Positions 36,027 to 45,517 of a DNA stretch of 64,000 bases are shown one piece after another (the first letter of the stretch is position 1; each line of letters starts with the position of its first letter). Location: positions 186,001 to 250,000 of the forward strand of contig RKQB01000005.1 of NCBI GenBank assembly GCA_003797895.1, in the 5' to 3' direction. Under the pieces are notes generated by a model, which was given only the letters and a program-made list of their open reading frames with translations, was not told where the DNA came from and did not search any database. The stretch is from Cyclobacteriaceae bacterium YHN15. Its GTDB lineage: Bacteria > Bacteroidota > Bacteroidia > Cytophagales > Cyclobacteriaceae. The translations under genes were made by a program, and so were the position numbers.

Positions 36027-36362
36027 ATGTTTAATTTCTTTAAAGCACAACCAAAAAACTATACAGACCTCTCCAATGAGGATTTCAAGAAAGGCATGAC
36101 AGCATCAGACGCTGTGGTAATTGATGTGAGAACGGCTGGAGAATTCCAATCCGGAAAATTGAAGGGAGCGAGAAATATTGATATCATGAGCCGAAATTTC
36201 ATGGCTCAGGTTCAGAATCTTCCAAAAGATAAAAAATACTATATATACTGCAGGAGTGGGAACAGGAGTGGACAAGCCTGTGATATCATGTCAGAAATGG
36301 GTTTCGAAAATACTTACAATTTGGCCAACGGAATCATGAGCTGGCCCTATGAAGTAGTATGA
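36027..36362 (+). CDS. Single-domain rhodanese (sulfurtransferase)
   Basis: 111 residues, cytosolic. Short N-terminal lead, then AVVIDVRTAGEFQSGKLKGARNIDI and the active loop YIYCRSGNRSGQA with Cys75, which takes up sulfane sulfur; the ANGIMSWPYEV end is typical. It may deliver sulfur or detoxify cyanide/persulfide, possibly linked to the MBL-rhodanese protein 1.3 kb upstream. Separate promoter and own terminator, so its co-expression with that group is uncertain. Confidence 0.93.
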   Translation: MFNFFKAQPKNYTDLSNEDFKKGMTASDAVVIDVRTAGEFQSGKLKGARNIDIMSRNFMAQVQNLPKDKKYYIYCRSGNRSGQACDIMSEMGFENTYNLANGIMSWPYEVV

Positions 36363-36395
36363 TATAACATATTGATTGGGTTGAATGGAGAAAAG

Positions 36396-36426
36396 GTCCA
36401 TCTGCGGAAAAATCCGACGGATGGAC
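36396..36426 (+). terminator. Intrinsic terminator of the rhodanese gene
   Basis: GTCCATC (36396-36402) pairs with GATGGAC (36420-36426), inside which CGGA/TCCG also pairs; a run of T follows. Confidence 0.85.
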
Positions 36427-36455
36427 TTTTTTTTTAAATTGGATTGAAACCCTTA

Positions 36456-38876
36456 TCAAAGCAAAGGCTTAATTATGATGTTTTCTACAGCTGCCTTTTT
36501 GATTTTTTCATAAGCAAATGGGACAGTGAAATATTTATCATTTGCCCATATTGGGAAAAGGTTTTTGTAAAAAGGACTTGAAGGATCTCCTGATTGTCCA
36601 GGTGTGTTGATCCCTTGGGTTTTTTCCCAGTCACCCGTATCCACAATGATCCTAAATGAAGCTCCTGAAGTATTATTGTCTCCATAGGCATTTGCGGCAG
36701 GTGTAAAGCTATAACCGCCTCTTGGCACTGGTCCTGCGTCCAGGATTGGTCTCCACTCCTTGGCCAAAGCAAGACTGAGCGGGTGTAGGATAAGGGAATG
36801 CTTGTAAGCTGCTTGCCCATATTGCCAAAGGCTGCGATCTGTTCCCAATCTCGATTCCAGTTCGGAAATGGCCTCATCAAAGGAAATCTCAATAATTTCC
36901 GCCATTTTTTCCCTTCCTTCTTGCCCAAATATTTTTTCAGGATTTTCAACCCATTCCAATACCCTGCTCAATTGTATACTACCTACGAGGCTTTTGACTT
37001 CTTTGGGAGTGGTTTCCAGGCTGATTTTTTGCCTTAATTTCCTTTCCCACATCACATAAATCCCCGCTGGAATGGAATTTTTTTCCAATCGGAAGTCCCA
37101 GTTTTTAAGTTGATTCTTTGCTTCTTCCAGTTTTTGATTTTCAAAAGTCAGACCGGTCAGATAGGGAATCAGTTTTCTCGCGGGCAGAGCCAGGTAGTCA
37201 TTTTGCAGGTATCCCATTTCCTCTATGGTAAATTTCCTTTTTTCTGACAATACTTCCCTTACCCTGTCTCCCCTGAATGGGTCTGCCCATTCATAACCAA
37301 TGGTATTTGGATGTGGATAATCTTTTGGTGTGACATTTTCATTGGCAGTGGCAAAATAACCATCCTCCGGATTAAGTAAATGAGGTCTTTCAGCAATTGG
37401 TAAAAAACCATCCCAATCCATACTGCCATCACCCAAACTGACCACCATACCGGAGAAGCCATTTCTGATCGGGGTGATTCCCGTGGCCTGCCAGCCAATA
37501 TTGCCATTTTTATCAGCCCAGATCATGTTTTCTGCAGGGATATGGTTGTAGGTGCAAGCTTCTCTGAACTCCTCCCATGTTTGGGATTGATCCATCCTCA
37601 AACTGGCAAGATAAGGTGCTCCTCCCGGTTTTAACCAGGCACATTCTACCGCTACAGCTTTGTTCATTTCCCTGTCAATAAATGTAACAGGACCATGTAG
37701 GGTATAATAATGGGTAACAATTTCATCCCTTTGTCCCTTTACTTTGATGGTATCCTGTATTTGGATCAGATCCACCCATTTCTTTTTATACCGGTACTGA
37801 TGGGGATTTTTGGGATTGATATCATAAATCCTCAGGTCTTCATTGTCAGTTTGAAAAATAGTCAGCCCCCAGGCTCCAAAATCATTGTGCCCAATGGACA
37901 CGCCGGGAATTACCGGTTCTCCTCCTCCGACCACATTCCATCCAGGAGCATTCAGGTGCACCCAGTATCTCAATGAAGGAATTGCATGTGCCCTATGGGG
38001 ATCATTGGCCATGATAGGGAAACCACTTTCGGTGTACTTACCCGAAATGATCCAATTATTGCTTCCGATGGAGAATTTATCGAATTCCAGACTTTCCTGT
38101 AACTCCCGCTCTGATGTGCTGAGTTCTTCCCGAAACGCCAGCGCGGAATTTTTTGTCCCATATTTAATGTCTTCCGGATGGAAATTCAACCCGTCTCTGA
38201 AAGCATTGTATGGGGCTAAAATATCCTTGAAAAGCAATTCATGCGGGATGGATGAGAAAAGGTTCAGATTGGGATCTCCAGGATGAAAGTAATGAAGCTC
38301 CTTCGTTTTTTCAGCACCTATGAGGCTGACTATACGGCTGAATTTCAATTCATCCTGAACATTCTGCAATAAACCCTGATGCCTTGAGACCACCACATCC
38401 CAGGTCCAAAAGCCGGGTAAAATATCCAGAAGTTTAAATTCAATAGGTAGATTTTCAGGATTATTCAGCATTTCCTGAATATAGGCATTGATACCTGCGA
38501 CAAAAGATTCCACTATTTGTACTCCCCTTGGATGATAATGGCTTAATTCTGTGATTTTGTCCCCTCTGAATTGGAATAATCTGGCACCCTTATCCCTTTC
38601 TATCTCCCTGGGGCCAAGTATTTCTGCAAGAGTACCCGTCGCCCTTCTCCTCCATACTTCAAACTGGAATAAACGATCTTTTGCAGCCAGGTAACCTTGA
38701 CTGAAAAATAAGTCATGCTCATTTTTTGCAAAAATATGGTTCATGCCGCTTTCATCCCTGAGAACCTCTACCTCTTCTTTCAGCCCTTCCAAGCTAAGGA
38801 TTTGAGCATGGGAGCTGTAATTGAAAAGAAGTAAAGAAATCAGAAAGATAAATGCCAGTTTTAGAAGCTTTTTCAT
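36456..38876 (-). CDS. Penicillin acylase family protein (Ntn hydrolase)
   Basis: 806 residues from ATG 38876, which gives a normal signal peptide (KKLLKLAFIFLISLLLFN to SSHAQ); starts at 38906 and 38975 are also open. Secreted precursor that should cut itself: an alpha chain with GLKEEVEVLRDESGMNHIFA and QGYLAAKDRLFQFEVWRR, a spacer, then the beta chain that starts at the Ser of IGSNNWIISGKYTESGFPIMANDPH. Also HNDFGAWGLT, EGYFATANENVTPKDY, SFRIIVDTGDWEKTQGINTPGQSG. Substrate may be an N-acyl compound such as a homoserine lactone, peptide or beta-lactam; not decidable here. Confidence 0.9.
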   Translation of the reverse strand: MKKLLKLAFIFLISLLLFNYSSHAQILSLEGLKEEVEVLRDESGMNHIFAKNEHDLFFSQGYLAAKDRLFQFEVWRRRATGTLAEILGPREIERDKGARLFQFRGDKITELSHYHPRGVQIVESFVAGINAYIQEMLNNPENLPIEFKLLDILPGFWTWDVVVSRHQGLLQNVQDELKFSRIVSLIGAEKTKELHYFHPGDPNLNLFSSIPHELLFKDILAPYNAFRDGLNFHPEDIKYGTKNSALAFREELSTSERELQESLEFDKFSIGSNNWIISGKYTESGFPIMANDPHRAHAIPSLRYWVHLNAPGWNVVGGGEPVIPGVSIGHNDFGAWGLTIFQTDNEDLRIYDINPKNPHQYRYKKKWVDLIQIQDTIKVKGQRDEIVTHYYTLHGPVTFIDREMNKAVAVECAWLKPGGAPYLASLRMDQSQTWEEFREACTYNHIPAENMIWADKNGNIGWQATGITPIRNGFSGMVVSLGDGSMDWDGFLPIAERPHLLNPEDGYFATANENVTPKDYPHPNTIGYEWADPFRGDRVREVLSEKRKFTIEEMGYLQNDYLALPARKLIPYLTGLTFENQKLEEAKNQLKNWDFRLEKNSIPAGIYVMWERKLRQKISLETTPKEVKSLVGSIQLSRVLEWVENPEKIFGQEGREKMAEIIEISFDEAISELESRLGTDRSLWQYGQAAYKHSLILHPLSLALAKEWRPILDAGPVPRGGYSFTPAANAYGDNNTSGASFRIIVDTGDWEKTQGINTPGQSGDPSSPFYKNLFPIWANDKYFTVPFAYEKIKKAAVENIIIKPLL

Positions 38877-39012
38877 GCGAGATTTTGGGTTTTTTGATTT
38901 AAACATCCTGTATAAATTTAAAAAAAAATAAAAGCACAGATCAAAAATTCTATAAACGGTAAATTCCAATCCCATTTATTTCGCAAATTGGAATCTTTAA
39001 AACATTTCTTAT

Positions 39013-39438
39013 ATGAAAAACCTACTCAGCACAACCCTTGTAATCCTGGTGATGGCCATTGGATGCCAATCCCCACCAAATGAAGAAAAAACAGTAGAAA
39101 AAATCATTGAAAAAAAAATTATCCAAATGGACAAAGCCTTAAGACATGTAGTGATGTTTAAATTCAAGGATGAATCTTCTCCTGAGGACATTCAAAAGGT
39201 AGTAGATGCTTTTATGGAATTACCCTCAAAAATAGATGTAATCCAGGATTTTGAATGGGGTACGAACAATAGTCCGGAAGGATTGGCCCAGGGTTTTACC
39301 CATTGCTTTTTTGTCACCTTCAAATCTGAAGAAGACAGAGATATTTATTTACCTCACCCTGAACATAAAGCATTTGTGGACGTTTTGGGCCCTCACCTAG
39401 ATAAAGTATTGGTGGTTGATTATTGGGCCACAAAATAA
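39013..39438 (+). CDS. Dabb-domain lipoprotein
   Basis: 141 residues. Lipobox MAIGC (Cys18), a charged linker (KTVEKIIEKKII), then a stress-responsive A/B barrel (Dabb) domain: LRHVVMFKFKDESSPEDIQKVVDAFMELPSKI, the central DFEWGTNNSPEGLAQGFTHCFFVTF and the end HPEHKAFVDVLGPHLDKVLVVDYW. Such domains form dimers; several family members are enzymes, but no reaction can be assigned here. Ends in a strong hairpin. Confidence 0.85.
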   Translation: MKNLLSTTLVILVMAIGCQSPPNEEKTVEKIIEKKIIQMDKALRHVVMFKFKDESSPEDIQKVVDAFMELPSKIDVIQDFEWGTNNSPEGLAQGFTHCFFVTFKSEEDRDIYLPHPEHKAFVDVLGPHLDKVLVVDYWATK

Positions 39439-39443
39439 GAATA

Positions 39444-39477
39444 AGGGCCTTTCCAATCATATTGTTGGAAAGGCCCT
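39444..39477. terminator. Hairpin between convergent genes
   Basis: Thirteen perfect pairs: 39444-39456 with 39465-39477, eight-base loop. There is no clean T run on either side, but position between the stops at 39438 and 39481 fits a bidirectional terminator. Confidence 0.75.
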
Positions 39478-39480
39478 GAC

Positions 39481-39891
39481 TTAATCTTTGTTTACAGGAA
39501 GTTCCCCTTTATCACTTTCTTCGCGGTTACCAATATCGATGACCTCGATTACTATAAAACTGGAAGCCCCTCTCCAAGGAAGCGGATTAAGGTATTCCTT
39601 GTATCGGAGTTCGACGAATTTCCCACTTGCTCTTTCCAATTGCATGGCAATTTCATCACTTTTTGCACTGAATCGGAATTCATTGCTTTGTAAGGCGCCA
39701 GCTGTTGGACTTTGAAAGCCTTCTTGGACGATTCTTCCTTCCCAGGTTTTGAAAACATAGCCTTTTTTCTCAAAATAATTCAATGTTCCTGCTTTTACAC
39801 CCTCACTGAAGACAAAGTAATATCTCCAATATCCCACAGCAGCTAAGACTAAGATTACGACGAAAATGCCGATTTTTACGAATTTATTCAT
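39481..39891 (-). CDS. Hypothetical membrane-anchored protein (136 aa)
   Basis: One N-terminal hydrophobic segment (KIGIFVVILVLAAVGYWRYYFV) and a mature part with conserved-looking SEGVKAGTLNYFEKKGYVFKTWEGRIVQEGF. That segment is familiar to me from Bacteroidota proteins that databases sometimes label as dehydrogenase without support; no dinucleotide site is present. It is probably periplasmic and anchored. Function unknown. Confidence 0.65.
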   Translation of the reverse strand: MNKFVKIGIFVVILVLAAVGYWRYYFVFSEGVKAGTLNYFEKKGYVFKTWEGRIVQEGFQSPTAGALQSNEFRFSAKSDEIAMQLERASGKFVELRYKEYLNPLPWRGASSFIVIEVIDIGNREESDKGELPVNKD

Positions 39892-40033
39892 AAGGTTGTT
39901 GGTTAAAAAGGCTTTTATTAAAAGAATTTAAAGGGCATAATTTCCAACAAATCATTAAATAAAACAAGCAACATTCCTGTTTGATCCAAAGTTTTATGAC
40001 AACTTATTTGACTACTTTAAAGTTAGCACTTTT

Positions 40034-40639
40034 ATGAAGCTGTTTGACCAGTCCAATCCAGTGAACCTCCTGCCTTTTTTAGGTACTGTCTGTTATTATC
40101 CTCATTTTTTTAACAAAGAATTAAGTGACTTTTATTCAAAAAAATTGATTCATGAAATTGAATGGAAACAGGAACCTATTTGGCTATTTGGAAAAAAAGT
40201 CATGCAGCCAAGATTAACTGCCTTATACGGCAATCCGGAAATTTCCTATGGATATTCTGGAATTGAAATGAGGTCCAATGACTGGGTTGATTTTTTAAGA
40301 GAAATCAAAGAAAGTCTTGAAAAAATAGCCCAAATTGATTTTACCCATGCCTTGCTGAATTATTATAGGGATGGTCAGGACAGCATGGGCTGGCACAGGG
40401 ATAATGAAAAAGTTTTGGGTGTAAATCCTACCATAGCTTCGGTAAGTTTTGGAGCTCAGCGTAAATTTCAGTTCAGACTTTATGCTGATAAATCCTTGAA
40501 AAGAGAAATTATACTGGAACATGGCTCGCTTTTACTTATGACAGGAGAGACCCAGCATCATTGGGAACACCAGCTTCCCAAGACCAGGCTCGTAAAAGGC
40601 GGAAGGGTAAACCTTACCTTTAGAAAGATTTACCCTTAA
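40034..40639 (+). CDS. alkB: AlkB-family 2-oxoglutarate/Fe(II) dioxygenase
   Basis: 201 residues. AlkB enzymes undo N-alkylation damage of DNA/RNA bases by oxidative removal. Marks: PRLTALYGNPEISYGYSG (nucleotide-recognition lid), LNYYRDGQDSMGWHRDNEKVLG with the metal His/Asp pair in HRD, ASVSFGAQRKFQFR, and the second His in HHWEHQLPKT, then RVNLTFRKIYP with the two Arg that hold 2-oxoglutarate. Length fits the short AlkB2/3-like type. Single gene; the promoter is not distinct. Confidence 0.92.
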   Translation: MKLFDQSNPVNLLPFLGTVCYYPHFFNKELSDFYSKKLIHEIEWKQEPIWLFGKKVMQPRLTALYGNPEISYGYSGIEMRSNDWVDFLREIKESLEKIAQIDFTHALLNYYRDGQDSMGWHRDNEKVLGVNPTIASVSFGAQRKFQFRLYADKSLKREIILEHGSLLLMTGETQHHWEHQLPKTRLVKGGRVNLTFRKIYP

Positions 40640-40656
40640 AAATAGGCTTATAAGAT

Positions 40657-41757
40657 TTAATCAACTGTCCATAGCCAAGATCCATAACCTTCTTTTTCCA
40701 TATCTTTCTTTGGTATGAATCTCATAGCTGCCGAATTCATACAGTACCGAAGGTTAGTGGGTTCAGGTCCATCATTGAAAACATGTCCCAAATGTGAGTC
40801 GCCTAGCTTGCTGCGCACTTCGACCCTTGTCATTCCAAAGGATCTGTCAACGGGTTTGTCAATTAACCTGGCATCAATTGGTTTGGTGAAACTTGGCCAT
40901 CCAGAATAAGATTCATATTTATCTTTGGAGCTGAACAAAGGGGCACCTGATACTACACAAACATAAAGGCCGGCTTCTTTATTTTCATTGTATTCATTGG
41001 TAAATGCCCTTTCTGTTTCTTCGTGCATGGTGACCTGATATTGAAGTTTAGTCAGTTTCTTTTTTAGGTCTTCATCAGCCGGTTTTTTATATTGATCCTC
41101 CAATTTCACAGGCCAATGTTTTGCGATAAAAGCATCCCTTCCTGATCCTTTTCGGTAAGCATAATATTCTTCTGGATTTTTTTTGTAATAATCCTGATGA
41201 TAGTCTTCTGCTTCATAGAAGTTGGTGTATTTGATAATAGGGGTAGCAATAGGTTTTTCAAAAATCCTGGATTTCTCTAATTTTTTAATGGATTCCTTGG
41301 CTACCTCTTTTTGGATATTGTCATGGAAAAATATGGCAGAAGTATATTGAAGGCCTCTATCGTAAAATGAACCGCCTTCATCCGTAGGGTCAAACTGTTG
41401 CCAAAAAATATCCAATAACTCTGAATAACTGATGATATCAGGGTCAAAGGTAATCTGCACAGATTCCCTATGACTGGTTTTTCCTGCAGCGACCTCGGCA
41501 TAAATGGGGTCTTTTTCTTTGCCCCCGGCATATCCTGAAACTACCGATAGCACACCAGGAATACCTTCGAAGGGAGCTTCAATACACCAAAAACACCCAC
41601 CTGCAAATGTTGCTTGGGATTTTTTTCCCTGATACTCCAGTTCATTGTAATTACCTGTTTTTTTATCATCTTTGTTTTCTGCCTTGGAGCAACTGAAAAC
41701 GCCCAAAATAAACAGGTGAAATAAGGACAAAACTATGACTTTTTTAAAGATTCCCAT
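40657..41757 (-). CDS. msrAB: MsrA-MsrB fusion, lipoprotein
   Basis: 366 residues from ATG 41757; the frame opening at 41799 adds 14 residues before a clean signal peptide with lipobox GVFSC (Cys23). MsrA domain first: [18 protein letters not shown] (catalytic Cys55), [40 protein letters not shown]. MsrB domain second: [48 protein letters not shown] and catalytic Cys in LRYCMNS. The usual CxxC zinc ligand near CVVS is absent, so a zinc-free MsrB. It repairs both methionine sulfoxide isomers in envelope proteins. Confidence 0.95.
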   Translation of the reverse strand: MGIFKKVIVLSLFHLFILGVFSCSKAENKDDKKTGNYNELEYQGKKSQATFAGGCFWCIEAPFEGIPGVLSVVSGYAGGKEKDPIYAEVAAGKTSHRESVQITFDPDIISYSELLDIFWQQFDPTDEGGSFYDRGLQYTSAIFFHDNIQKEVAKESIKKLEKSRIFEKPIATPIIKYTNFYEAEDYHQDYYKKNPEEYYAYRKGSGRDAFIAKHWPVKLEDQYKKPADEDLKKKLTKLQYQVTMHEETERAFTNEYNENKEAGLYVCVVSGAPLFSSKDKYESYSGWPSFTKPIDARLIDKPVDRSFGMTRVEVRSKLGDSHLGHVFNDGPEPTNLRYCMNSAAMRFIPKKDMEKEGYGSWLWTVD

Positions 41758-41980
41758 GTTGAATTTACCTGTTCGGGATTGAATTGATAATTGAGGCATA
41801 ATTTTAGTGATTAATTATTTATTACAGCAAAAAACAAAGAATTTATCCATATGATATATCAATGTTTTTTAGGTATCTGATTTAATAACAAGATTTAAGC
41901 TCATGGTGTTCGAAAAGCTAATGCTTTCGTTACTAATTTAATAAAGAATAAAATAACCAACTATTTAAACAAAAAGTAAC

Positions 41981-42559
41981 ATGAAAACTATTTTAAAAAC
42001 AGGTTTGATAATGTTTACCTTGGCCCTGTTTTATCAGCAGGCCAATGCACAGACCGGAGGTGGATTTGGTATTAAAGGAGGATTGAATTTTAACTCCAAT
42101 GGACAATACTTTAAAGATGCACAGGCAATCTGGGGAGATCCATTGAATAACCTGGGCTTTAATTTGGGTGCTTTTGGAAAACTCCCCCTAGGACCAGTTT
42201 ATTTGAGGCCTGAATTGGTTTATACCCATCTGAAATCAGAGATCAACAGGGATAATTTTACCACACAAAGATTGGATGCACCTGTGCTTGTCGGAATCAA
42301 TGTGCTTGGACCCCTTTTATCTGTATTTGCAGGGCCATCTTTTCATTATTATATTGAAGATGAGCTCAGGGATTTTGACTTTAGTAAATTCAATGCCGGA
42401 TACCAATTCGGTGTAGGGGTGAACTTGGGAAATATAGGTGTTGATCTGAGGTACGAAAGGGTACTGAGTGGTCAGACTGTGGATATTGACAATGTGATTA
42501 CAGGAAGCGGCGATTTTCGGTTTCAGCAGCTGATTTTGGGATTGTCTGTAAAGTTCTGA
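41981..42559 (+). CDS. Outer-membrane beta-barrel protein (PF13568-like)
   Basis: 192 residues: signal peptide (MKTILKTGLIMFTLALFY to ANAQ), then FGIKGGLNFNSNGQYF and a series of amphipathic strands (LGAFGKLPLGPVYLRPELVYTH, PVLVGINVLGPLLSVFAGPSFHYY, YQFGVGVNLGNIGVDLRYER, FRFQQLILGLSVKF) ending in a C-terminal strand with final Phe. This is the classic small 'outer membrane protein beta-barrel' family of Bacteroidota. Function unknown. It ends in a GC-rich terminator. Confidence 0.85.
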   Translation: MKTILKTGLIMFTLALFYQQANAQTGGGFGIKGGLNFNSNGQYFKDAQAIWGDPLNNLGFNLGAFGKLPLGPVYLRPELVYTHLKSEINRDNFTTQRLDAPVLVGINVLGPLLSVFAGPSFHYYIEDELRDFDFSKFNAGYQFGVGVNLGNIGVDLRYERVLSGQTVDIDNVITGSGDFRFQQLILGLSVKF

Positions 42560-42583
42560 TCAAAAATGTCCTTACCGAATATC

Positions 42584-42607
42584 AAATCCCCTTGCGAAAG
42601 GGGATTT
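42584..42607 (+). terminator. Intrinsic terminator of the barrel gene
   Basis: AAATCCCCTT (42584-42593), GCGA loop, AAGGGGATTT (42598-42607), followed by T run. It lies just upstream of the next gene, which argues that the longer frame of that gene (from 42592) is not the true start. Confidence 0.9.
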
Positions 42608-42669
42608 TTTTTCATTTAATTAAAATATTCTTTTTTATCTTGGTGCTTCGCCTATTAAGCATATTGAGT

Positions 42670-45369
42670 ATGAAATCAACCTTATTGCCTGTTATACTTT
42701 CAGTTTTGATTCTTTTTTCCTGTAGCCAGGAAAAAGAATTGTTTGTCAATGAGAAACCGGATGAAACCAGATTTACCAAAATCACATTGATCGAAAAGCT
42801 CGATGAGCCCATGGAAATTGAAGTGTTGAAAGATGGGAGAATCCTGTTTATTGAAAGAAAGGGGAAAGTGAGGATGTTTGAGCCTGAAACAGGTTTGGCA
42901 AAAGATATTGGCTTCATTCCTGTATTCGCAGAAAGTGAAGATGGTTTGCTGGGATTGGCAAAAGATCCTGATTTTGAGTCCAATAAATGGATCTATCTGT
43001 ATTATTCTCCAAAAGGAGATGTCAGTATCAACAGGCTTTCAAGATTTACCCTAATGGATGATATTTTGGATATGGGCTCCGAGATTATCATGTTGGAAAT
43101 CCCACATTTCAGGGGCTGCTGTCATAGCGGAGGATCCATTGAGTTTGACAGTAAAGGAAACCTTTTCCTTTCACTAGGTGATGATACCACTCCTTTTGAA
43201 TCCGATAATTACAACCCCATAGATGAAAGGTCCGGAAGACCTGAAAATGTTGATGCCCAAAGAAGTTCGTCCAATTCCAATGACCTGCGGGGAGGCATCC
43301 TAAGGATCACTCCGCAGCCTGATGGCTCCTATACCATACCGAAAGGAAACCTTTTTCCGGAGGGCACACCAAATACCAGACCTGAAATCTATGTCATGGG
43401 CAATAGGAATCCATTTAGGATATCTGTGGATCCCAAAAATGGATTTTTGTATTGGGGTGAGGTAGGACCGGACGCTCAATTCGATAGCCTGCAAAGAGGG
43501 CCAAGAGGTTATGATGAAGTCAATCAAGCCAAAGAAGCAGGGTATTTTGGTTGGCCCTATTTCATTGGAGATAATAAAAGATACTGGTATTACGATTTTG
43601 AAAAAAAGGAAAGCCAATTTGAATTTGACCCTGAAGCACCGGTCAATAATTCTCCCAACAATACAGGTTTGAAAACTTTACCTCCTGCAAAACCTGCCAT
43701 GATATGGTATCCTTATGCAGAATCTGAGGATTTTCCTCTGGTCCGTTCAGGAGGTAGAAATGCCATGGCCGGTCCTGTTTTTTACCATGACCTGTTTCCT
43801 AAGACAGAGGTGAAATTTCCGAAATACTACCATGGGAAACTCTTTATTTATGATTGGATGCGCAACTGGATTTTTACAGTTACTTTCGATGATAACGGAG
43901 ATTTTGTATCCATGGAGGAATTTATGCCTTCCACTGAATTCGACAAACCCATGGACATGCAGTTTGGCCCGGATGGATCCCTGTATATTTTGGAATATGG
44001 CACCTATTGGAGTGCACAAAATGATGATTCAGGGATTTATAAAATTGAATTTAATCCGGGAAACAGAAAACCTACTGCCAAGGCAAGTGTAGACAGAAAC
44101 CAAGGTGCAGCACCCTTGACTGTTCAGTTTAGCAGCGAGGGAAGTTCAGATCTCGATGGAGATGAATTGGGTTTTGATTGGGATTTTTATGGAGATGGAT
44201 CAATAATTTCAAAGGAAAGAAACCCCTCATTCACTTTTGAAAAGAAAGGTGAGTTCCAGACCAAACTTACTGTAAAGGACAAAGAAGGAGCATTTCATCA
44301 GGTATTAATTCCAATAGTTATTGGCAATGAGCCTCCGGAAATTTCTATAGACCTGGATGGAAACAGAAGTTTTTATTGGGGAAATCCAAGTATAAAATAC
44401 AAGGTTCATGTGATGGATAAAGAGGATGGCAGTTTGGATGATGATGGGATTCAGCCTTCGGAAGTGATGGTTACCTGGGATTTTTTAAAAGAGGGATTTG
44501 ACAAAATAGAAGCTTCAGAAGGGCATCAAATCGTGGAAAATACCACTCAGCTAATTGGGCAGAATCTGGTTTTAAAAAGCGGTTGTAATGCCTGTCATGG
44601 GGTAGATAATGCCTCTGTGGGACCAAGTTATAAGGAAGTGGCGCTAAAATATGAAAATGACACAGATGCTGTTGATTACTTAATCCAAAAAGTGATCAAT
44701 GGAGGAGGGGGAATATGGAGCGAAAGACTCATGCCCTCCCATGCCCATTTGGACAAGGAAGATATATCCCTCATGGTGGATTACATTTTTTCTTTGTCAC
44801 CCAATGCCAATCTATATGCAAAAAACAGAATTCCACTTGAAGGTCAACTGAAATTGGATCAACATGTAGATCAGGGTTTGTATTTAATGACTGCAAGTTA
44901 TAAGGATAAGGGGGCTGATGAAGCCAAGGCCATTCTTCGCAGGCATGAACTTGGATTAAGGCATCCAAAAGTTTTGGCAGTGGAAGCTGATTATTTTCAG
45001 GGTACAGCCAAAGTGAGCAATCAAGGCTCCACCTTAATCAAATTTACCGAAAACAGGTCCTATATGGGTTTTAAGGGAATCGATCTGAAGCATATTGAAA
45101 AAATCATATTTTCTATTGACCCCAATAAGGTGAGTGGCTGGTTTGAAATCAGAATGGATAGTCCTGATGGCCCTATTATTGGGAAAACGGCTGTTCTGGG
45201 CATGGAAAACAGACCTCAAAATGCAGAAGGAAGATGGTTTGAAATTGCAGTGCCATTAAATGCCCAGGATCAAGTTTCAGATTTATTTATCCTGTTTCAA
45301 ACAGAAACAGGAGTAGATATTTGGAACTCCTTTTTGATGAACACTATTTATTTCGATAATAAAAAGTAA
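42670..45369 (+). CDS. PQQ-dependent sugar dehydrogenase with PKD domain, cytochrome c and C-terminal beta domain
   Basis: 899 residues from ATG 42670, which directly gives a lipobox ILFSC (Cys18). Domain order: a glucose/sorbosone dehydrogenase beta-propeller (about 35-465: EDGLLGLAKDPDFESNKWIYLYYSP, NDLRGGILRITPQ, EIYVMGNRNPFRISVDP); a PKD domain (about 470-560: LTVQFSSEGSSDLDGDELGFDWDF); a class I cytochrome c (about 630-715: SGCNACHGVDNASVGPSYK, Met ligand in RLMPSHAH); and a C-terminal beta-sandwich (about 757-899), perhaps carbohydrate-binding. It should oxidise a sugar outside or on the cell surface and pass electrons within the same chain. Confidence 0.92.
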   Translation: MKSTLLPVILSVLILFSCSQEKELFVNEKPDETRFTKITLIEKLDEPMEIEVLKDGRILFIERKGKVRMFEPETGLAKDIGFIPVFAESEDGLLGLAKDPDFESNKWIYLYYSPKGDVSINRLSRFTLMDDILDMGSEIIMLEIPHFRGCCHSGGSIEFDSKGNLFLSLGDDTTPFESDNYNPIDERSGRPENVDAQRSSSNSNDLRGGILRITPQPDGSYTIPKGNLFPEGTPNTRPEIYVMGNRNPFRISVDPKNGFLYWGEVGPDAQFDSLQRGPRGYDEVNQAKEAGYFGWPYFIGDNKRYWYYDFEKKESQFEFDPEAPVNNSPNNTGLKTLPPAKPAMIWYPYAESEDFPLVRSGGRNAMAGPVFYHDLFPKTEVKFPKYYHGKLFIYDWMRNWIFTVTFDDNGDFVSMEEFMPSTEFDKPMDMQFGPDGSLYILEYGTYWSAQNDDSGIYKIEFNPGNRKPTAKASVDRNQGAAPLTVQFSSEGSSDLDGDELGFDWDFYGDGSIISKERNPSFTFEKKGEFQTKLTVKDKEGAFHQVLIPIVIGNEPPEISIDLDGNRSFYWGNPSIKYKVHVMDKEDGSLDDDGIQPSEVMVTWDFLKEGFDKIEASEGHQIVENTTQLIGQNLVLKSGCNACHGVDNASVGPSYKEVALKYENDTDAVDYLIQKVINGGGGIWSERLMPSHAHLDKEDISLMVDYIFSLSPNANLYAKNRIPLEGQLKLDQHVDQGLYLMTASYKDKGADEAKAILRRHELGLRHPKVLAVEADYFQGTAKVSNQGSTLIKFTENRSYMGFKGIDLKHIEKIIFSIDPNKVSGWFEIRMDSPDGPIIGKTAVLGMENRPQNAEGRWFEIAVPLNAQDQVSDLFILFQTETGVDIWNSFLMNTIYFDNKK

Positions 45370-45433
45370 TTTTTAAGCCTTTAAAAGTCGCATCAAAATA
45401 GGAGAATTGACTTAACTTCTAGTTGAAAAAAAA

Positions 45434-45461
45434 TGCCAAGCTCCAGTATCCGGGCTTGGCA
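45434..45461 (-). terminator. Intrinsic terminator of the dienelactone hydrolase gene
   Basis: TGCCAAGC (45434-45441) and GCTTGGCA (45454-45461); on the minus strand followed by a run of T. Also positioned to stop plus-strand transcripts of the sugar dehydrogenase. Confidence 0.8.
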
Positions 45462-45517
45462 TAAGTTTGAGAGTTCGTTTGATATATTTTTGGATATCAG
45501 TTAGCAATATAATAAGC

